DNA of 64,000 nt from Streptomyces sp. PT12 (GTDB lineage: Bacteria; Actinomycetota; Actinomycetes; Streptomycetales; Streptomycetaceae): NCBI RefSeq assembly GCF_003311645.1, contig NZ_QEST01000243.1, forward strand, positions 39,682 through 103,681, given 5' to 3'. The notes below the pieces were generated by a model, which ran no database searches, was not told the DNA's origin, and worked only from the letters and a program-made list of their open reading frames with translations. Position 1 is the stretch's first letter. Every line of letters starts with the position of its first letter. Positions 25,465 to 33,963 of this stretch are shown here, in pieces. A program made the position numbers and the translations under genes.

Positions 25465-27071
25465 ACGGCCAGGCCGCGGACGATCGCGACGTGATCGTCC
25501 GCGGCCGCGTCCGCACGATGGACGCCGCGCGGCCGACGGCCGAGGCGATGCTCGTGCGCGGTGACCGGGTCGCCGCGACGGGCGACCTGCCGACGCTGCG
25601 CGCGCTCAGCCCGTCGGCACGGGTCGAGCAGGCCCGCGGCACGGTGCTGCCCGGCTTCATCGACGCCCATGTGCACACGCTCGTCGTCGGCCTCGAACGG
25701 CGGCGGCTGACGATCTCCGAGGCCGGTTCGGTGCGCGAGATCGTCGAGCGCGTGCGCGACTGGCTGGCGGGCCACCCCGGCCTCGACTGGGCGGTCGCGG
25801 GCCTGCACGTCCACGCCGAGGACCTGGCGGAGGGGCGGCTGCCCGACCGGCACGACCTCGATCCCGTCTCGGGCACGACCGCCCTCTACCTCGACCGCCG
25901 CACGCACGACGCCATCGTGAACTCGGCGGCGCTCGCGCGGTGCGGGATCGACCGCTCCACGCCCGACCCGCCCGGAGGCACCATCGAGCGCGACGCCGAA
26001 GGCGAGCCGACCGGCGTGCTCGTCGAGCGGCCCGCGGCCGACCTGGTGTTCTCACACGTGCCGCCCGTCGATCGCGACGCGCTGCACGCCGCGCTCGCCG
26101 AGGGGCAGGCGCACCTGCACAGCCTGGGCGTCGTGGGCGCCGCCGAGCCAGGGCTCGTCCCTGCCGAGCTGGCGGTCTACCAAGAGGCGTGGGCGCGCGG
26201 CACGTTGACGCTTCGCACCCTCGCGATGCCGCTGGTCGACACCGCGCTCCCGCCCGAGGAGTTCCTTGCCGGGCTCGGCACCGTCACGGGCTTCGGCGAC
26301 GAGCGGCTGAGGATCGGCCCGCTCAAGGTGTACTTCGACGGAACGGGGGGCTTCGGCACCGCGCTCATCGGCCGCGAGTGGCCAGGCAGGCCCGGCTACC
26401 ACGGCACCCAGGTGTGCTCGACCGCGACGTTCCAGGCGCTCGTCGACCACTGCGCGGCCCGCGGCTGGTCGCTCGCCGTGCACACCGTCGGCGACGAGGC
26501 GGTGCGGATCGTGCTCGACTGCTTCCACCGGGCCGACCGGCGCCACCCGATCCGCGACCTGCGCTTCTCGATCATGCACGCCTATCTGTGGCCTTCGGCG
26601 GAGTCGATGGAGCGCGCGGCCCGCCTCGGCGTCGTTCTGTCGACCCAGCCGTCCATGCACTGGCGGGTCGGCGCCGGGATCGCCGACCGCTTCGGCGCCG
26701 CCGCCGATGACCTGGCCCCGCTGGGCGCGTGGGCCGCCGCTGGCGTGTGCATGGCCGGGGGGTCCGACGGCCCCGACTTCCCGATGTCGCCGCTGTTCGG
26801 CATGTGGCAGGCGAGGACCCGGCGCGTGCGGGGGCGCACCGGCGCGCTCGGCGCGCGCTGGGCGCTCACCCCGGCCCAGGCGCTGCGCATGTGGACTCTC
26901 GGCTCCGCCTACTACTGCTTCGCCGACGAAGCCCGCGGCAGCCTCGCGCCAGGCAAGCTGGCCGACTGGGTCGAGGTGAGCGCCGACCCGGTCGAGGCCG
27001 ACGACGACGAGCTCGCGGAAGCGACCGTCCTGCGCACCGTCGTCGGCGGGCGCGAGGTCTTCGCCGCATGA
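25449..27071 (+). CDS. Amidohydrolase family 3 (YtcJ/NfdA-like), copy 2
   Basis: 540 residues; the ATG lies inside the end of the binding-protein gene, an overlap of 16 bp. Metal-site motifs: VLPGFIDAHVHTL (HxH), Lys in GPLKVYFDGTGG, His in AVHTVGDEAV and SIMHAYLW, Asp in MAGGSDGPDF. Length and layout are those of the YtcJ group, whose best characterised member deformylates N-substituted formamides. Next to the dimethylformamidase-like gene this makes formamide-type substrates attractive for operon C, but that is inference. Confidence 0.9.
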   Translation: MAGRLNGQAADDRDVIVRGRVRTMDAARPTAEAMLVRGDRVAATGDLPTLRALSPSARVEQARGTVLPGFIDAHVHTLVVGLERRRLTISEAGSVREIVERVRDWLAGHPGLDWAVAGLHVHAEDLAEGRLPDRHDLDPVSGTTALYLDRRTHDAIVNSAALARCGIDRSTPDPPGGTIERDAEGEPTGVLVERPAADLVFSHVPPVDRDALHAALAEGQAHLHSLGVVGAAEPGLVPAELAVYQEAWARGTLTLRTLAMPLVDTALPPEEFLAGLGTVTGFGDERLRIGPLKVYFDGTGGFGTALIGREWPGRPGYHGTQVCSTATFQALVDHCAARGWSLAVHTVGDEAVRIVLDCFHRADRRHPIRDLRFSIMHAYLWPSAESMERAARLGVVLSTQPSMHWRVGAGIADRFGAAADDLAPLGAWAAAGVCMAGGSDGPDFPMSPLFGMWQARTRRVRGRTGALGARWALTPAQALRMWTLGSAYYCFADEARGSLAPGKLADWVEVSADPVEADDDELAEATVLRTVVGGREVFAA

Positions 27072-27087
27072 GCGGGGGAGGGCACTG

Positions 27088-29367
27088 ATGGGCGACGAGG
27101 CACCCGGCGTGGTCGTGCCGCGGCGCGTGATGGGCTACACCGACCGGATCTCCTACCGCCCAGGCGACACGGTCGCGCTGCATGTGAGCACGGCGGCGGC
27201 GAGCTGGCGCGGCGAGTTGGTCAGGCTCTCGGCGTTGGAGATCCCGTCGGCGGGCGTCCGCCGCCGCATCGAGAACGTGCCTGGCGCCGCGCCCGTGGCG
27301 GCGCGCGGCATCGACCAGCCGACGGCCACCGGGTCGTACGCGCGGTTCGACGGCGTTCCACCGATCGGTCAGGGCGGGCTCCTCGTCGCGTTCGCGCTCC
27401 TGCCGACGACGCCGGGCGACCCGGCGCTCGGCCCCCAGGTCGCGATCGCGCACGCCGCGGACGGCACCGGCTGGTGGGTGGGGCTCGGCCCTGACGGGCG
27501 GGCGTGCGTCGGGGTGTGCACGACGGCGGGCCCGGTGAGCCTCGCCGTCGGCGAGCCGCTGGCCGCTGGCTGCTGGGTCGAGGTCAGGGCGGCGATCCCT
27601 GGCCGCCCAGGCGAGCGGCTTCGGATCGAGGTCACCCCCGCGGGGACCGTTGCCTCGAACCGCTTCGTGCGGCCGCCCGGCGGGACGGCCACCGCGTCCG
27701 CGGTCCTGGGCGCGCGCGTCGTGCCCGCGGCCGGGCCGCTGCTGTGGGGGTGCCGCTCGCTGGGCGCGGGGGGCCGTCCCGAGCTCGGCTTCGACGGCCG
27801 CGTCGAGAACCCCGTGATCGTCGCGGACGCCTCGGCGACCGGCCCACGGGCGCGGCTCGCGGAGCACCCCGCGGTCGTCGCGGCCTGGGACCTGGGCGCG
27901 GACATCGGACCCGAGGGCATCGCCGCCACCACCCGCGTCACCGACGCGAGCGGGCGCGGCCACCACGGCGTGACGGCGCACCACCCGCACCGCGCCGTCA
28001 CCGCGTCCGGCTGGAGCGGCGAGGTCACCGACGCGCGGTTCGCGCCGGACGCGTACGCGGCGATCCACTTCCACCGCGACGACCTGACGGACTGCGGCTG
28101 GGTGTCGCAGGGCGGGATCGCGCTCCCACCGGACCTGCGCAGCGGGGTGTACGCGGCGCGCCTCACGGCCGACGACGGCACGGAAGACCTCGTGCCCGTG
28201 TTCGTCGGGCCGCCCGAGGGCTCGGCCACGGCGCCGCTGCTGCTCGTCCTGCCGACCAACTCCTACCTCGCGTACGCCAACGACCACGTGGGCGTCGACA
28301 GTCCGCGCACGCAGGTGTGGAGCCAGATGGTGCCCACGCTCGACGACTTCGAGCTGTTCCGCGACGCCCACCGCGAGCTCGGCCTGTCGCTGTACGAGGC
28401 GCACGGCGACGGCTCGCCGGTCTTCTATTCCAGCTGGCGCCGCCCGATCCTCACGATGCGCGAGCGCGTCTACGACCACAACGCGCCGGTGTGGCAGTTC
28501 ACCGGCGACATGCAGATCGTGGACTGGCTTGATCGCACCGGCCGCGCCTTCGACATCGCCACCGACGCCGACGTGCACCGCGAGGGCGCGGCCCTGCTCT
28601 CGCGCTACGCGGCCGTGATGACGGGATCGCACCCCGAGTACGCGACCGGGCGCATGCTCGACGCCTACGAGGAGTACGCCTCGACCGGTGGGCGCCTGCT
28701 CTACCTGGGCGGCAACGGGATGTACTGGGTCACGGCGTTCGACCCGTGCGACGAGCAGGTCATCGAGATCCGCAGGTGGGGCGGCACCCAGGCGTGGTGC
28801 GCTGAGCCTGGCGAGTACCACCTGTCGTTCACGGGCGAGCCGGGCGGCATCTGGCGTTTCCGCGGGCGTGCCCCGCAGAAGACGTTCGGCGTCGGGTTTG
28901 TCGCGGCGGGCAATCCCGGCGCCTCCGCGGGGTACCGCCGCGCGACGGACGACCCGCGGGTGGCCTGGGTCTTCGACGGCGTGCTCAACGCCAGCGGCGC
29001 GCGTGGCTTCGGGCGCCACGGCGTCTCGGGCGGGGCCGCGGGCCTGGAGATCGACTCGGCCAGCCCGCAGCTCGGCACGTCGCCCGATGCCGTCGTTCTC
29101 GCGACCTCGGTCGGCCATGGCGACGACATGCTGGAGGCCAGGGAGAACTTCAACATGACCAGCAGGATCCTGGGCGGCGCCCGCAACCCGAGGGTGCGAT
29201 CCGACCTGGTCCTGGTGCCGCGCGCGGGTGGCGGCGCGGTGTTCTCGACCGGGTCGATCGCGTTCGCCGGGGCCCTGTGCGACCCGGGCGGCGAGACGCC
29301 CGTGGGCCGCCTGCTCGGCAACGTCATCGACCGCTTCCTCTCGGACACGCCCGTCCTGGACCCCTGA
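27088..29367 (+). CDS. N,N-dimethylformamidase large (beta) subunit homologue
   Basis: 759 residues, the usual size of the beta subunit. Order of parts: a beta-sandwich N-terminal region from VMGYTDRISYRPGDTVALHV, a jelly-roll or laminin-G-like part around residues 90-250, then a glutamine-amidotransferase-like catalytic part with TNSYLAYAND (Tyr393 and Tyr396), LSLYEAHGDGS (Tyr436) and GSHPEYATGRMLDAYEEYA (Glu517). The published dimethylformamidase iron site uses two Tyr and one Glu with similar spacing. It would split an N-alkyl formamide into amine and formate. No alpha subunit is adjacent; a candidate lies at 19379. It closes operon C. Confidence 0.88.
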   Translation: MGDEAPGVVVPRRVMGYTDRISYRPGDTVALHVSTAAASWRGELVRLSALEIPSAGVRRRIENVPGAAPVAARGIDQPTATGSYARFDGVPPIGQGGLLVAFALLPTTPGDPALGPQVAIAHAADGTGWWVGLGPDGRACVGVCTTAGPVSLAVGEPLAAGCWVEVRAAIPGRPGERLRIEVTPAGTVASNRFVRPPGGTATASAVLGARVVPAAGPLLWGCRSLGAGGRPELGFDGRVENPVIVADASATGPRARLAEHPAVVAAWDLGADIGPEGIAATTRVTDASGRGHHGVTAHHPHRAVTASGWSGEVTDARFAPDAYAAIHFHRDDLTDCGWVSQGGIALPPDLRSGVYAARLTADDGTEDLVPVFVGPPEGSATAPLLLVLPTNSYLAYANDHVGVDSPRTQVWSQMVPTLDDFELFRDAHRELGLSLYEAHGDGSPVFYSSWRRPILTMRERVYDHNAPVWQFTGDMQIVDWLDRTGRAFDIATDADVHREGAALLSRYAAVMTGSHPEYATGRMLDAYEEYASTGGRLLYLGGNGMYWVTAFDPCDEQVIEIRRWGGTQAWCAEPGEYHLSFTGEPGGIWRFRGRAPQKTFGVGFVAAGNPGASAGYRRATDDPRVAWVFDGVLNASGARGFGRHGVSGGAAGLEIDSASPQLGTSPDAVVLATSVGHGDDMLEARENFNMTSRILGGARNPRVRSDLVLVPRAGGGAVFSTGSIAFAGALCDPGGETPVGRLLGNVIDRFLSDTPVLDP

Positions 29368-29403
29368 GCAACGGGCGGGCACCGGGGCCAACCCGGCGCC
29401 CAC

Positions 29404-29760
29404 CAACGGGATTCGTCCGGGAGCGCGGCCCGGCTCCTGGGGCGGCCATCCGCCGACGGGCGTGATGGCGCGGGCTTCGGGGGGCTGCCCACGCGGCGAA
29501 GCCCGCGCACCGGCCCGGGAGTACGGGGCCGGTGCCGTTGGCGCGGTGGTCAGCCGACGGAGTTCGGCGGGAGCACGTGGATTCGGGAGCTGCCGGGCAG
29601 GGCGCCGGTCCTGCCGATGCGGTCGCCCACCGACGGGCGTGAGCGCGCGGACTCGCGGGCTGCCGGGCGGGGCCCGGGTCGTGCTGGTGCGGTCGCCCAC
29701 CGGGGGCAACCCGGCAGCCGCCGACGGGGTTCGGCGGGAGGGCGCAAGCTCGGGGCCGCC
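29404..29760. repeat. Imperfect repeat array in an intergenic region
   Basis: The 560-bp gap between the dimethylformamidase-like gene and the next operator holds no gene I can support. It contains at least five spaced copies of CCRACGGG (about 29404, 29453, 29553, 29630, 29721), several followed by CG-rich units with GGCTGCC or GGTCGCCCACCG. On the minus strand the unit starts CCCGTCGG. Spacing is irregular (50-100 bp), so it is not a CRISPR. It may be a chain of short palindromic elements or a transcription attenuator; function unknown. Confidence 0.45.
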
Positions 29761-29865
29761 CGCGCGGCGAAGCTCGCGCGGCGGCCCCGGCGTCGCGCCC
29801 ACCCGCCCGTCGCCCCAGCGGATGCGCCAACGGTTGCGGGCCCGAAACATCCCCGCTACCATCCA

Positions 29866-29892
29866 GGATCCACTCTCATCTAGATTGGATCC
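29866..29892 (+). promoter_or_regulatory. GGATCC box pair, promoter of the second binding lipoprotein
   Basis: Exact boxes at 29866-29871 and 29887-29892, centres 21 bp apart, with TAGATT (29881-29886) abutting the second box as a -10 candidate. The gene starts 36 bp downstream after a strong ribosome site. Confidence 0.8.
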
Positions 29893-29927
29893 ATCCGGTG
29901 GAATCGCGCCGTCCCGAGGAGGATCGC

Positions 29928-31001
29928 ATGGCACCCATCATCCGAGTACGCCGCGTCGCGATGATGGGTGCGGCGATGGCCGTGGTGGCCGCCCTGGCGG
30001 CGGGCTGCGCCGACTCCGGCGACCCGCCGTCCGACGGCGGCGCGTCGGGGATCGGCGGCGACATCGTCTGGGCCGACTACGGCGGACCGACCAACGAGAG
30101 CCGCCAGGCCGCCTACTTCGACGGCTTCTCCGACGAGACCGGCGTCGACGTGGTGTCGGTCCCCATCGAGGACGCCGTCTTCAACGGGATGCTCGGGGGC
30201 GACGCGGGCGACTACGACGTCTTCCAGGTCGCCGCCGCCGACGCGCTCGCCAACGCCGAGAACCTGGTCGAGCTGCCCGAGGACATCCGCGGCGACCTCC
30301 TGCCCGAGGGGCTGCGGCCCTATGTCGTCGGCGGCTTCTACGCCGGTCTCGCGCAGGGCTGGCTCACGGAGACGTTCCCCGAAGGGGGGCCCGAGGACTG
30401 GGCGGACTTCTTCGACACGGAGACCTATCCGGGCAAGCGCGCCTGGCCCGGCGCCCCCGGCAGCTTCGACGCGTCGTACGAGATCGCGCTGCTGGCCGAC
30501 GGCGTCGCTCCCGAAGACCTGTACCCGCTGGACATCGAGCGCGCGGAGGCCAGGCTCGACGCGATCCGCGACGAGCTTGTGTTCTACCAGAGCTACCCCG
30601 AGGTGCAGCAGCTGCTGACCAGCGGCAGCGCCTCGATCGCCGTGACCGTGACCGGTCAGTTCACCGCGCTGCGGAACGCGGGGGCCGACGTCACGGTGCA
30701 GTGGAACCAGGCGTTCATCACCCCCAACGGCTTTGTGATCCCCGCCGAGTCGGGCAATCCCGACGCCGTCGTCGCGCTCGCCGAGTGGATCGACGACCCC
30801 GAGCGGCAGGCGGCGTTCGTGGAGCGGACGCTCTACGGCCCCGTGAACTCCGAGGTGTTCGACCACCTCCCCGCCGACGTCACCGAGCAGCTGGCGAACT
30901 CGCCCGACAAGGAGGAGCTGGTCCTGCGCTGGGACGAGCAGTGGCGTGCCGACCACAGGCAGCTGCTGCTCGACTCCTACACGGCCTGGCTCGCGGGCTG
31001 A
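29928..31001 (+). CDS. ABC importer substrate-binding lipoprotein (PotD-like), copy 2
   Basis: 357 residues. Signal and lipobox: RRVAMMGAAMAVVAALAAGC, with lipidation at the Cys. The mature protein is parallel to copy 1 along its whole length (IVWADYGGPTNESRQ, WADFFDTETYPGKRAWPG, GQFTALRNAGADVTV). The ATG at 29928 is preferred to a GTG at 29898 because GAGGAGG precedes it. It has its own operator and is separated from the permease genes by another operator, so it is expressed as a single gene. Differences in the pocket region (e.g. TVTGQF for GPSGQF) suggest another ligand. Confidence 0.9.
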   Translation: MAPIIRVRRVAMMGAAMAVVAALAAGCADSGDPPSDGGASGIGGDIVWADYGGPTNESRQAAYFDGFSDETGVDVVSVPIEDAVFNGMLGGDAGDYDVFQVAAADALANAENLVELPEDIRGDLLPEGLRPYVVGGFYAGLAQGWLTETFPEGGPEDWADFFDTETYPGKRAWPGAPGSFDASYEIALLADGVAPEDLYPLDIERAEARLDAIRDELVFYQSYPEVQQLLTSGSASIAVTVTGQFTALRNAGADVTVQWNQAFITPNGFVIPAESGNPDAVVALAEWIDDPERQAAFVERTLYGPVNSEVFDHLPADVTEQLANSPDKEELVLRWDEQWRADHRQLLLDSYTAWLAG

Positions 31002-31004
31002 GCA

Positions 31005-31023
31005 CCCCTTCTCGGCGGAGGGG
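31005..31023 (+). terminator. Weak hairpin after the second binding lipoprotein gene
   Basis: CCCCT (31005-31009) pairs with AGGGG (31019-31023) over a 9-nt loop, directly after the stop. The stem is short and no T-run follows, so it is at most a partial stop that would favour the binding protein over the permeases. Confidence 0.3.
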
Positions 31024-31074
31024 CTGTCCGCCGCGGCCGTTTGTCACCTTCCCGAAACACGACCGCAAGGGAAG

Positions 31075-31101
31075 GCATCCATTAATAACTACATTGGATC
31101 C
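31075..31101 (+). promoter_or_regulatory. GGATCC box pair, promoter of the permease operon
   Basis: A one-mismatch box GCATCC at 31075-31080 and an exact box at 31096-31101, centres 21 bp apart. TACATT (31090-31095) abuts the second box. The AT-rich stretch ATTAATAACTACATT lies between them, unusual in this genome and typical of a promoter core. Confidence 0.72.
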
Positions 31102-31135
31102 ACATGTCGGGTTTCCGGAGCATGACGGAGTGAGC

Positions 31136-32008
31136 ATGCCATCGCTGACCATGCCGAGAGCGCGGACGGACGCGCGCGGGCGCAAGCCGCTTGGAGTGTC
31201 GAGGGCCGAGCACCGGTGGCTCCTGTGGCCACCCCTCGCCTTCTTCGCGCTCGCGCTCGGGTTCCCGCTCCTCACGCTCGTCAGACGGTCCTTCGAGGGC
31301 GGCACCGCCGCCTATGCCGACGCCTTCGACGTGCCCGCGTTCACCGGATCGCTCGCGCGCACGGTCGTCATGGCGGTCATCGTCATGGCCCTGACGATGG
31401 TCCTGGGAACGCTCTACGCGCTCGCGGTCGTCGCCTCGCCCACGTGGCTGCGCTTCACCCTGCTCGCGGCCCTCGTCCTGTCGCTCTGGACGTCCATCAT
31501 GGTGCGCTCCTTCGGATGGATGCTGCTCGAACTGCCACGGGGCGCCATCTACTGGTTCCTCGACCTGCTCGGCCTGGCCGACGAGCCGATCGAGCTGTAC
31601 CAGACGACGGCCGGGATGTATCCGGCCATGGTGGCGGTCATGCTGCCGTTCGCGGTGCTGCCCGTGATGACGGCCCTCCAGTCGATCGACCGGCAGCAGC
31701 TCAGCGCGGCGACCATCTTCGGAGCCGGGCCGTGGCTGACGTTCCGCGCCGTGACCTGGCCGCAGATCCTGCCGTCCATGCTGAGCGGGGGAGTGCTCGT
31801 GTTCGTCATGTCCCTCGGCTTCTACGTCACGCCGCTGCTGCTCGGCGGCCCGGGCAACATGACCGTGTCCGGCGTCATCAACGCCCAGATGAACCAGGCC
31901 AACCGGCCGGACATCGGGGCCGCGATGAGCATCCTCCTGGTGGGCGGGACGATGATCGTCTATCTCCTCGCCGACCGCCTGTTCCGGGTGAGCGAGAAGT
32001 GGGGATGA
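31136..32008 (+). CDS. ABC importer permease (PotB-like)
   Basis: 290 residues with about six membrane segments (e.g. LLWPPLAFFALALGFPLLTL and ILLVGGTMIVYLLAD). The EAA loop, which contacts the ATPase, is about residues 185-205 (QQLSAATIFGAGPWLTFRAV). ATG at 31136 has ACGGAG 5 bp upstream. It is the first of three genes encoding the membrane and energy parts of a polyamine-type importer; with two binding lipoproteins it forms a complex in the cytoplasmic membrane. Confidence 0.9.
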   Translation: MPSLTMPRARTDARGRKPLGVSRAEHRWLLWPPLAFFALALGFPLLTLVRRSFEGGTAAYADAFDVPAFTGSLARTVVMAVIVMALTMVLGTLYALAVVASPTWLRFTLLAALVLSLWTSIMVRSFGWMLLELPRGAIYWFLDLLGLADEPIELYQTTAGMYPAMVAVMLPFAVLPVMTALQSIDRQQLSAATIFGAGPWLTFRAVTWPQILPSMLSGGVLVFVMSLGFYVTPLLLGGPGNMTVSGVINAQMNQANRPDIGAAMSILLVGGTMIVYLLADRLFRVSEKWG

Positions 32009-32012
32009 CGCG

Positions 32013-32885
32013 ATGAGCACGACCCTCGGCCGCAGCCTCGGCTGGTACCGGACCCCCATCGTCGTCGTGGCGATGCTCTCCAGCCTGCTCCTGATCGTTC
32101 CCTTCCTGGTGCTCGTCGCGACGTCGTGGACGTCGGGCAGCTTCATCCTGTTCCCGCCCGACGGCTTCTCCCTCGACTGGTACGCCGAGGTGCTCGCCGA
32201 CCCCGAGTGGACCGAGTCGTTCCGGCTGTCCCTGTGGACGGCCGCGCTCTCCACCGTCATCGCGGCCGCCCTCGGCACGCTGGCCGCGCTCGGGCTGACC
32301 CGCGTGCGCAACAGGACCGCGCAGCGCTGGATACGCACGCTCTTCATCGTCCCGATCGCGCTCCCGCCGATCGCCTACGCGGTCGGGCTCCACGGCGTCA
32401 CCATGGACCTGCCCTTCCTGCGCGGCACGCTCGCGACCCTGGTCGTCGGGCACGCGCTCATCGCCCTGCCGTATGTCTTCGTCATCGTCTCCGGCGGCAT
32501 CGCCCGCATCGACCCGGCCCTGCGCCCCGCGGCGAGCACCCTCGGCGCGCGGTGGCCGCTGATCCTGTGGAAGATCGAGCTGCCCGCGATCCTGCCCTAT
32601 CTGCTGTCGGGTGCGCTCTTCGCCTTTGTCGTGATCTTCGACGAGGTCGTCCTCGCGGTCTTCCTGATGCCGCCGGGCCAGCAGACGCTGCCCCTCCAGA
32701 TGCTCAACGCGTCGCAGGAGGCGTTCTCGCCCGAGCTGACCGCGGCCTCGACGCTCGTCTCGGGACTCGCCCTCCTCGTGCTCGCCATCGTCCCCGTCAG
32801 CAAGGCCGTGCGGCGGGGGGCGGGGCGCGCGGTGCCCGCCCGCCGCGCCGAAGGCCCGGCCGCGCCCGAAGGAGTCACGCCATGA
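32013..32885 (+). CDS. ABC importer permease (PotC-like)
   Basis: 290 residues with about six membrane segments, from YRTPIVVVAMLSSLLLIVPF to LVSGLALLVLAIVP. The EAA loop is at RPAASTLGARWPLILWKIEL. It pairs with the PotB-like permease 5 bp upstream. The C-terminal 30 residues are charged and Ala/Pro-rich, with no known role. Confidence 0.9.
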   Translation: MSTTLGRSLGWYRTPIVVVAMLSSLLLIVPFLVLVATSWTSGSFILFPPDGFSLDWYAEVLADPEWTESFRLSLWTAALSTVIAAALGTLAALGLTRVRNRTAQRWIRTLFIVPIALPPIAYAVGLHGVTMDLPFLRGTLATLVVGHALIALPYVFVIVSGGIARIDPALRPAASTLGARWPLILWKIELPAILPYLLSGALFAFVVIFDEVVLAVFLMPPGQQTLPLQMLNASQEAFSPELTAASTLVSGLALLVLAIVPVSKAVRRGAGRAVPARRAEGPAAPEGVTP

Positions 32886-33940
32886 CCATCGCACTCTCGA
32901 TCTCGGATGTGCACGTCACGCTCGGCCACAACCACGTGCTCAAGGGCGTGTCCCTCGATGTGCGCCCCGGGGAGTTCGTCACGCTGCTCGGCGCGAGCGG
33001 CAGCGGCAAGTCCACGCTGCTGAACGTCGTGGCGGGCCTCCAGGCGGTCGACAGCGGCCATGTCGCGTTCGACGGCGTGGACGTCGGCGGGCGGCCGCCG
33101 CAGAAGCGCAACGTCGGCGTCGTCTTCCAGTCCTACGCGCTCTTCCCGCACATGACGGTCGGCGAGAACGTCTCGTTCCCGCTCCTCGCGGCGCGGCGCC
33201 CCGCCAAGGAGCGGCGCGCCGTCGCCACGGAGATGCTGGCCCTCGTCCAGCTGCCCGGCATGGCGGACCGCGCCCCGGCGACGCTCTCCGGCGGCCAGCG
33301 CCAACGCGTCGCGCTCGCCCGGGCGTTGGCGGCCAGGCCCGGCATCCTCCTGCTCGACGAGCCGATGGCGGCGCTCGACAAGCAGCTGCGCGAGCAGATG
33401 CAGGTCGAGCTCACGCGCATCCAGCGCAAGGTCGGCATCACGACGGTGTCGGTGACGCACGACCAGACGGAGGCCCTGACGATGTCCGACCGCGTCGCGA
33501 TCATGCGCGACGGCACCCTGGTGCAGGTGGACTCGCCCGAGGACCTCTACCGCCACCCCGTCGACGCGTATGTCGCGGGCTTCCTCGGGGAGGCGAACCT
33601 GCTGCCCACCTCGGGCGGGCGCATCCTCGACGACCCGCTGGGCGCCGAGGCCGACGGCACCGCCGTGCTGCGCCCCGAGGACCTCGAGCTGGTCCCGGGC
33701 GACGAGCCGTGTCCCGCGTGGCACGTCGAGGGCACGATCCACCTCCTGAGCTTCCAGGGCACGCGGTTCCGCCTTGAGCTGATGACCGACGCGGGCCGCA
33801 AGGTCGTGTGCTCGCTGCCCCCGTCCGTGGACGCGTCGTCGCTCGTGATGGGCACGCGCGTCCGGGTCGTCTGCCGCGACCCGGAGCGCGTCCATGTCAT
33901 CGACACGCCGCCCGCCCGGCCCGTTCCGGTCGCCGCCTAA
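32882..33940 (+). CDS. ABC importer ATPase (PotA-like)
   Basis: 352 residues. Walker A GASGSGKSTL, Q-loop VVFQSYALFPHM, signature LSGGQRQRVALARALA, Walker B ILLLDEP, and H-loop VSVTHDQTEAL. The C-terminal about 110 residues form the TOBE-type domain of polyamine/iron importers. Its ATG overlaps the permease stop. Only 23 bp separate its stop from that of the convergent MFS gene. Confidence 0.95.
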   Translation: MTIALSISDVHVTLGHNHVLKGVSLDVRPGEFVTLLGASGSGKSTLLNVVAGLQAVDSGHVAFDGVDVGGRPPQKRNVGVVFQSYALFPHMTVGENVSFPLLAARRPAKERRAVATEMLALVQLPGMADRAPATLSGGQRQRVALARALAARPGILLLDEPMAALDKQLREQMQVELTRIQRKVGITTVSVTHDQTEALTMSDRVAIMRDGTLVQVDSPEDLYRHPVDAYVAGFLGEANLLPTSGGRILDDPLGAEADGTAVLRPEDLELVPGDEPCPAWHVEGTIHLLSFQGTRFRLELMTDAGRKVVCSLPPSVDASSLVMGTRVRVVCRDPERVHVIDTPPARPVPVAA

Positions 33941-33963
33941 CCCGTCGCGCGGCGCCGGGGGGC

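Noticed and set aside
29404-29760. CRISPR array
   Set aside because: Repeat units are imperfect, spacing varies from 50 to 100 bp, and no cas gene is present.
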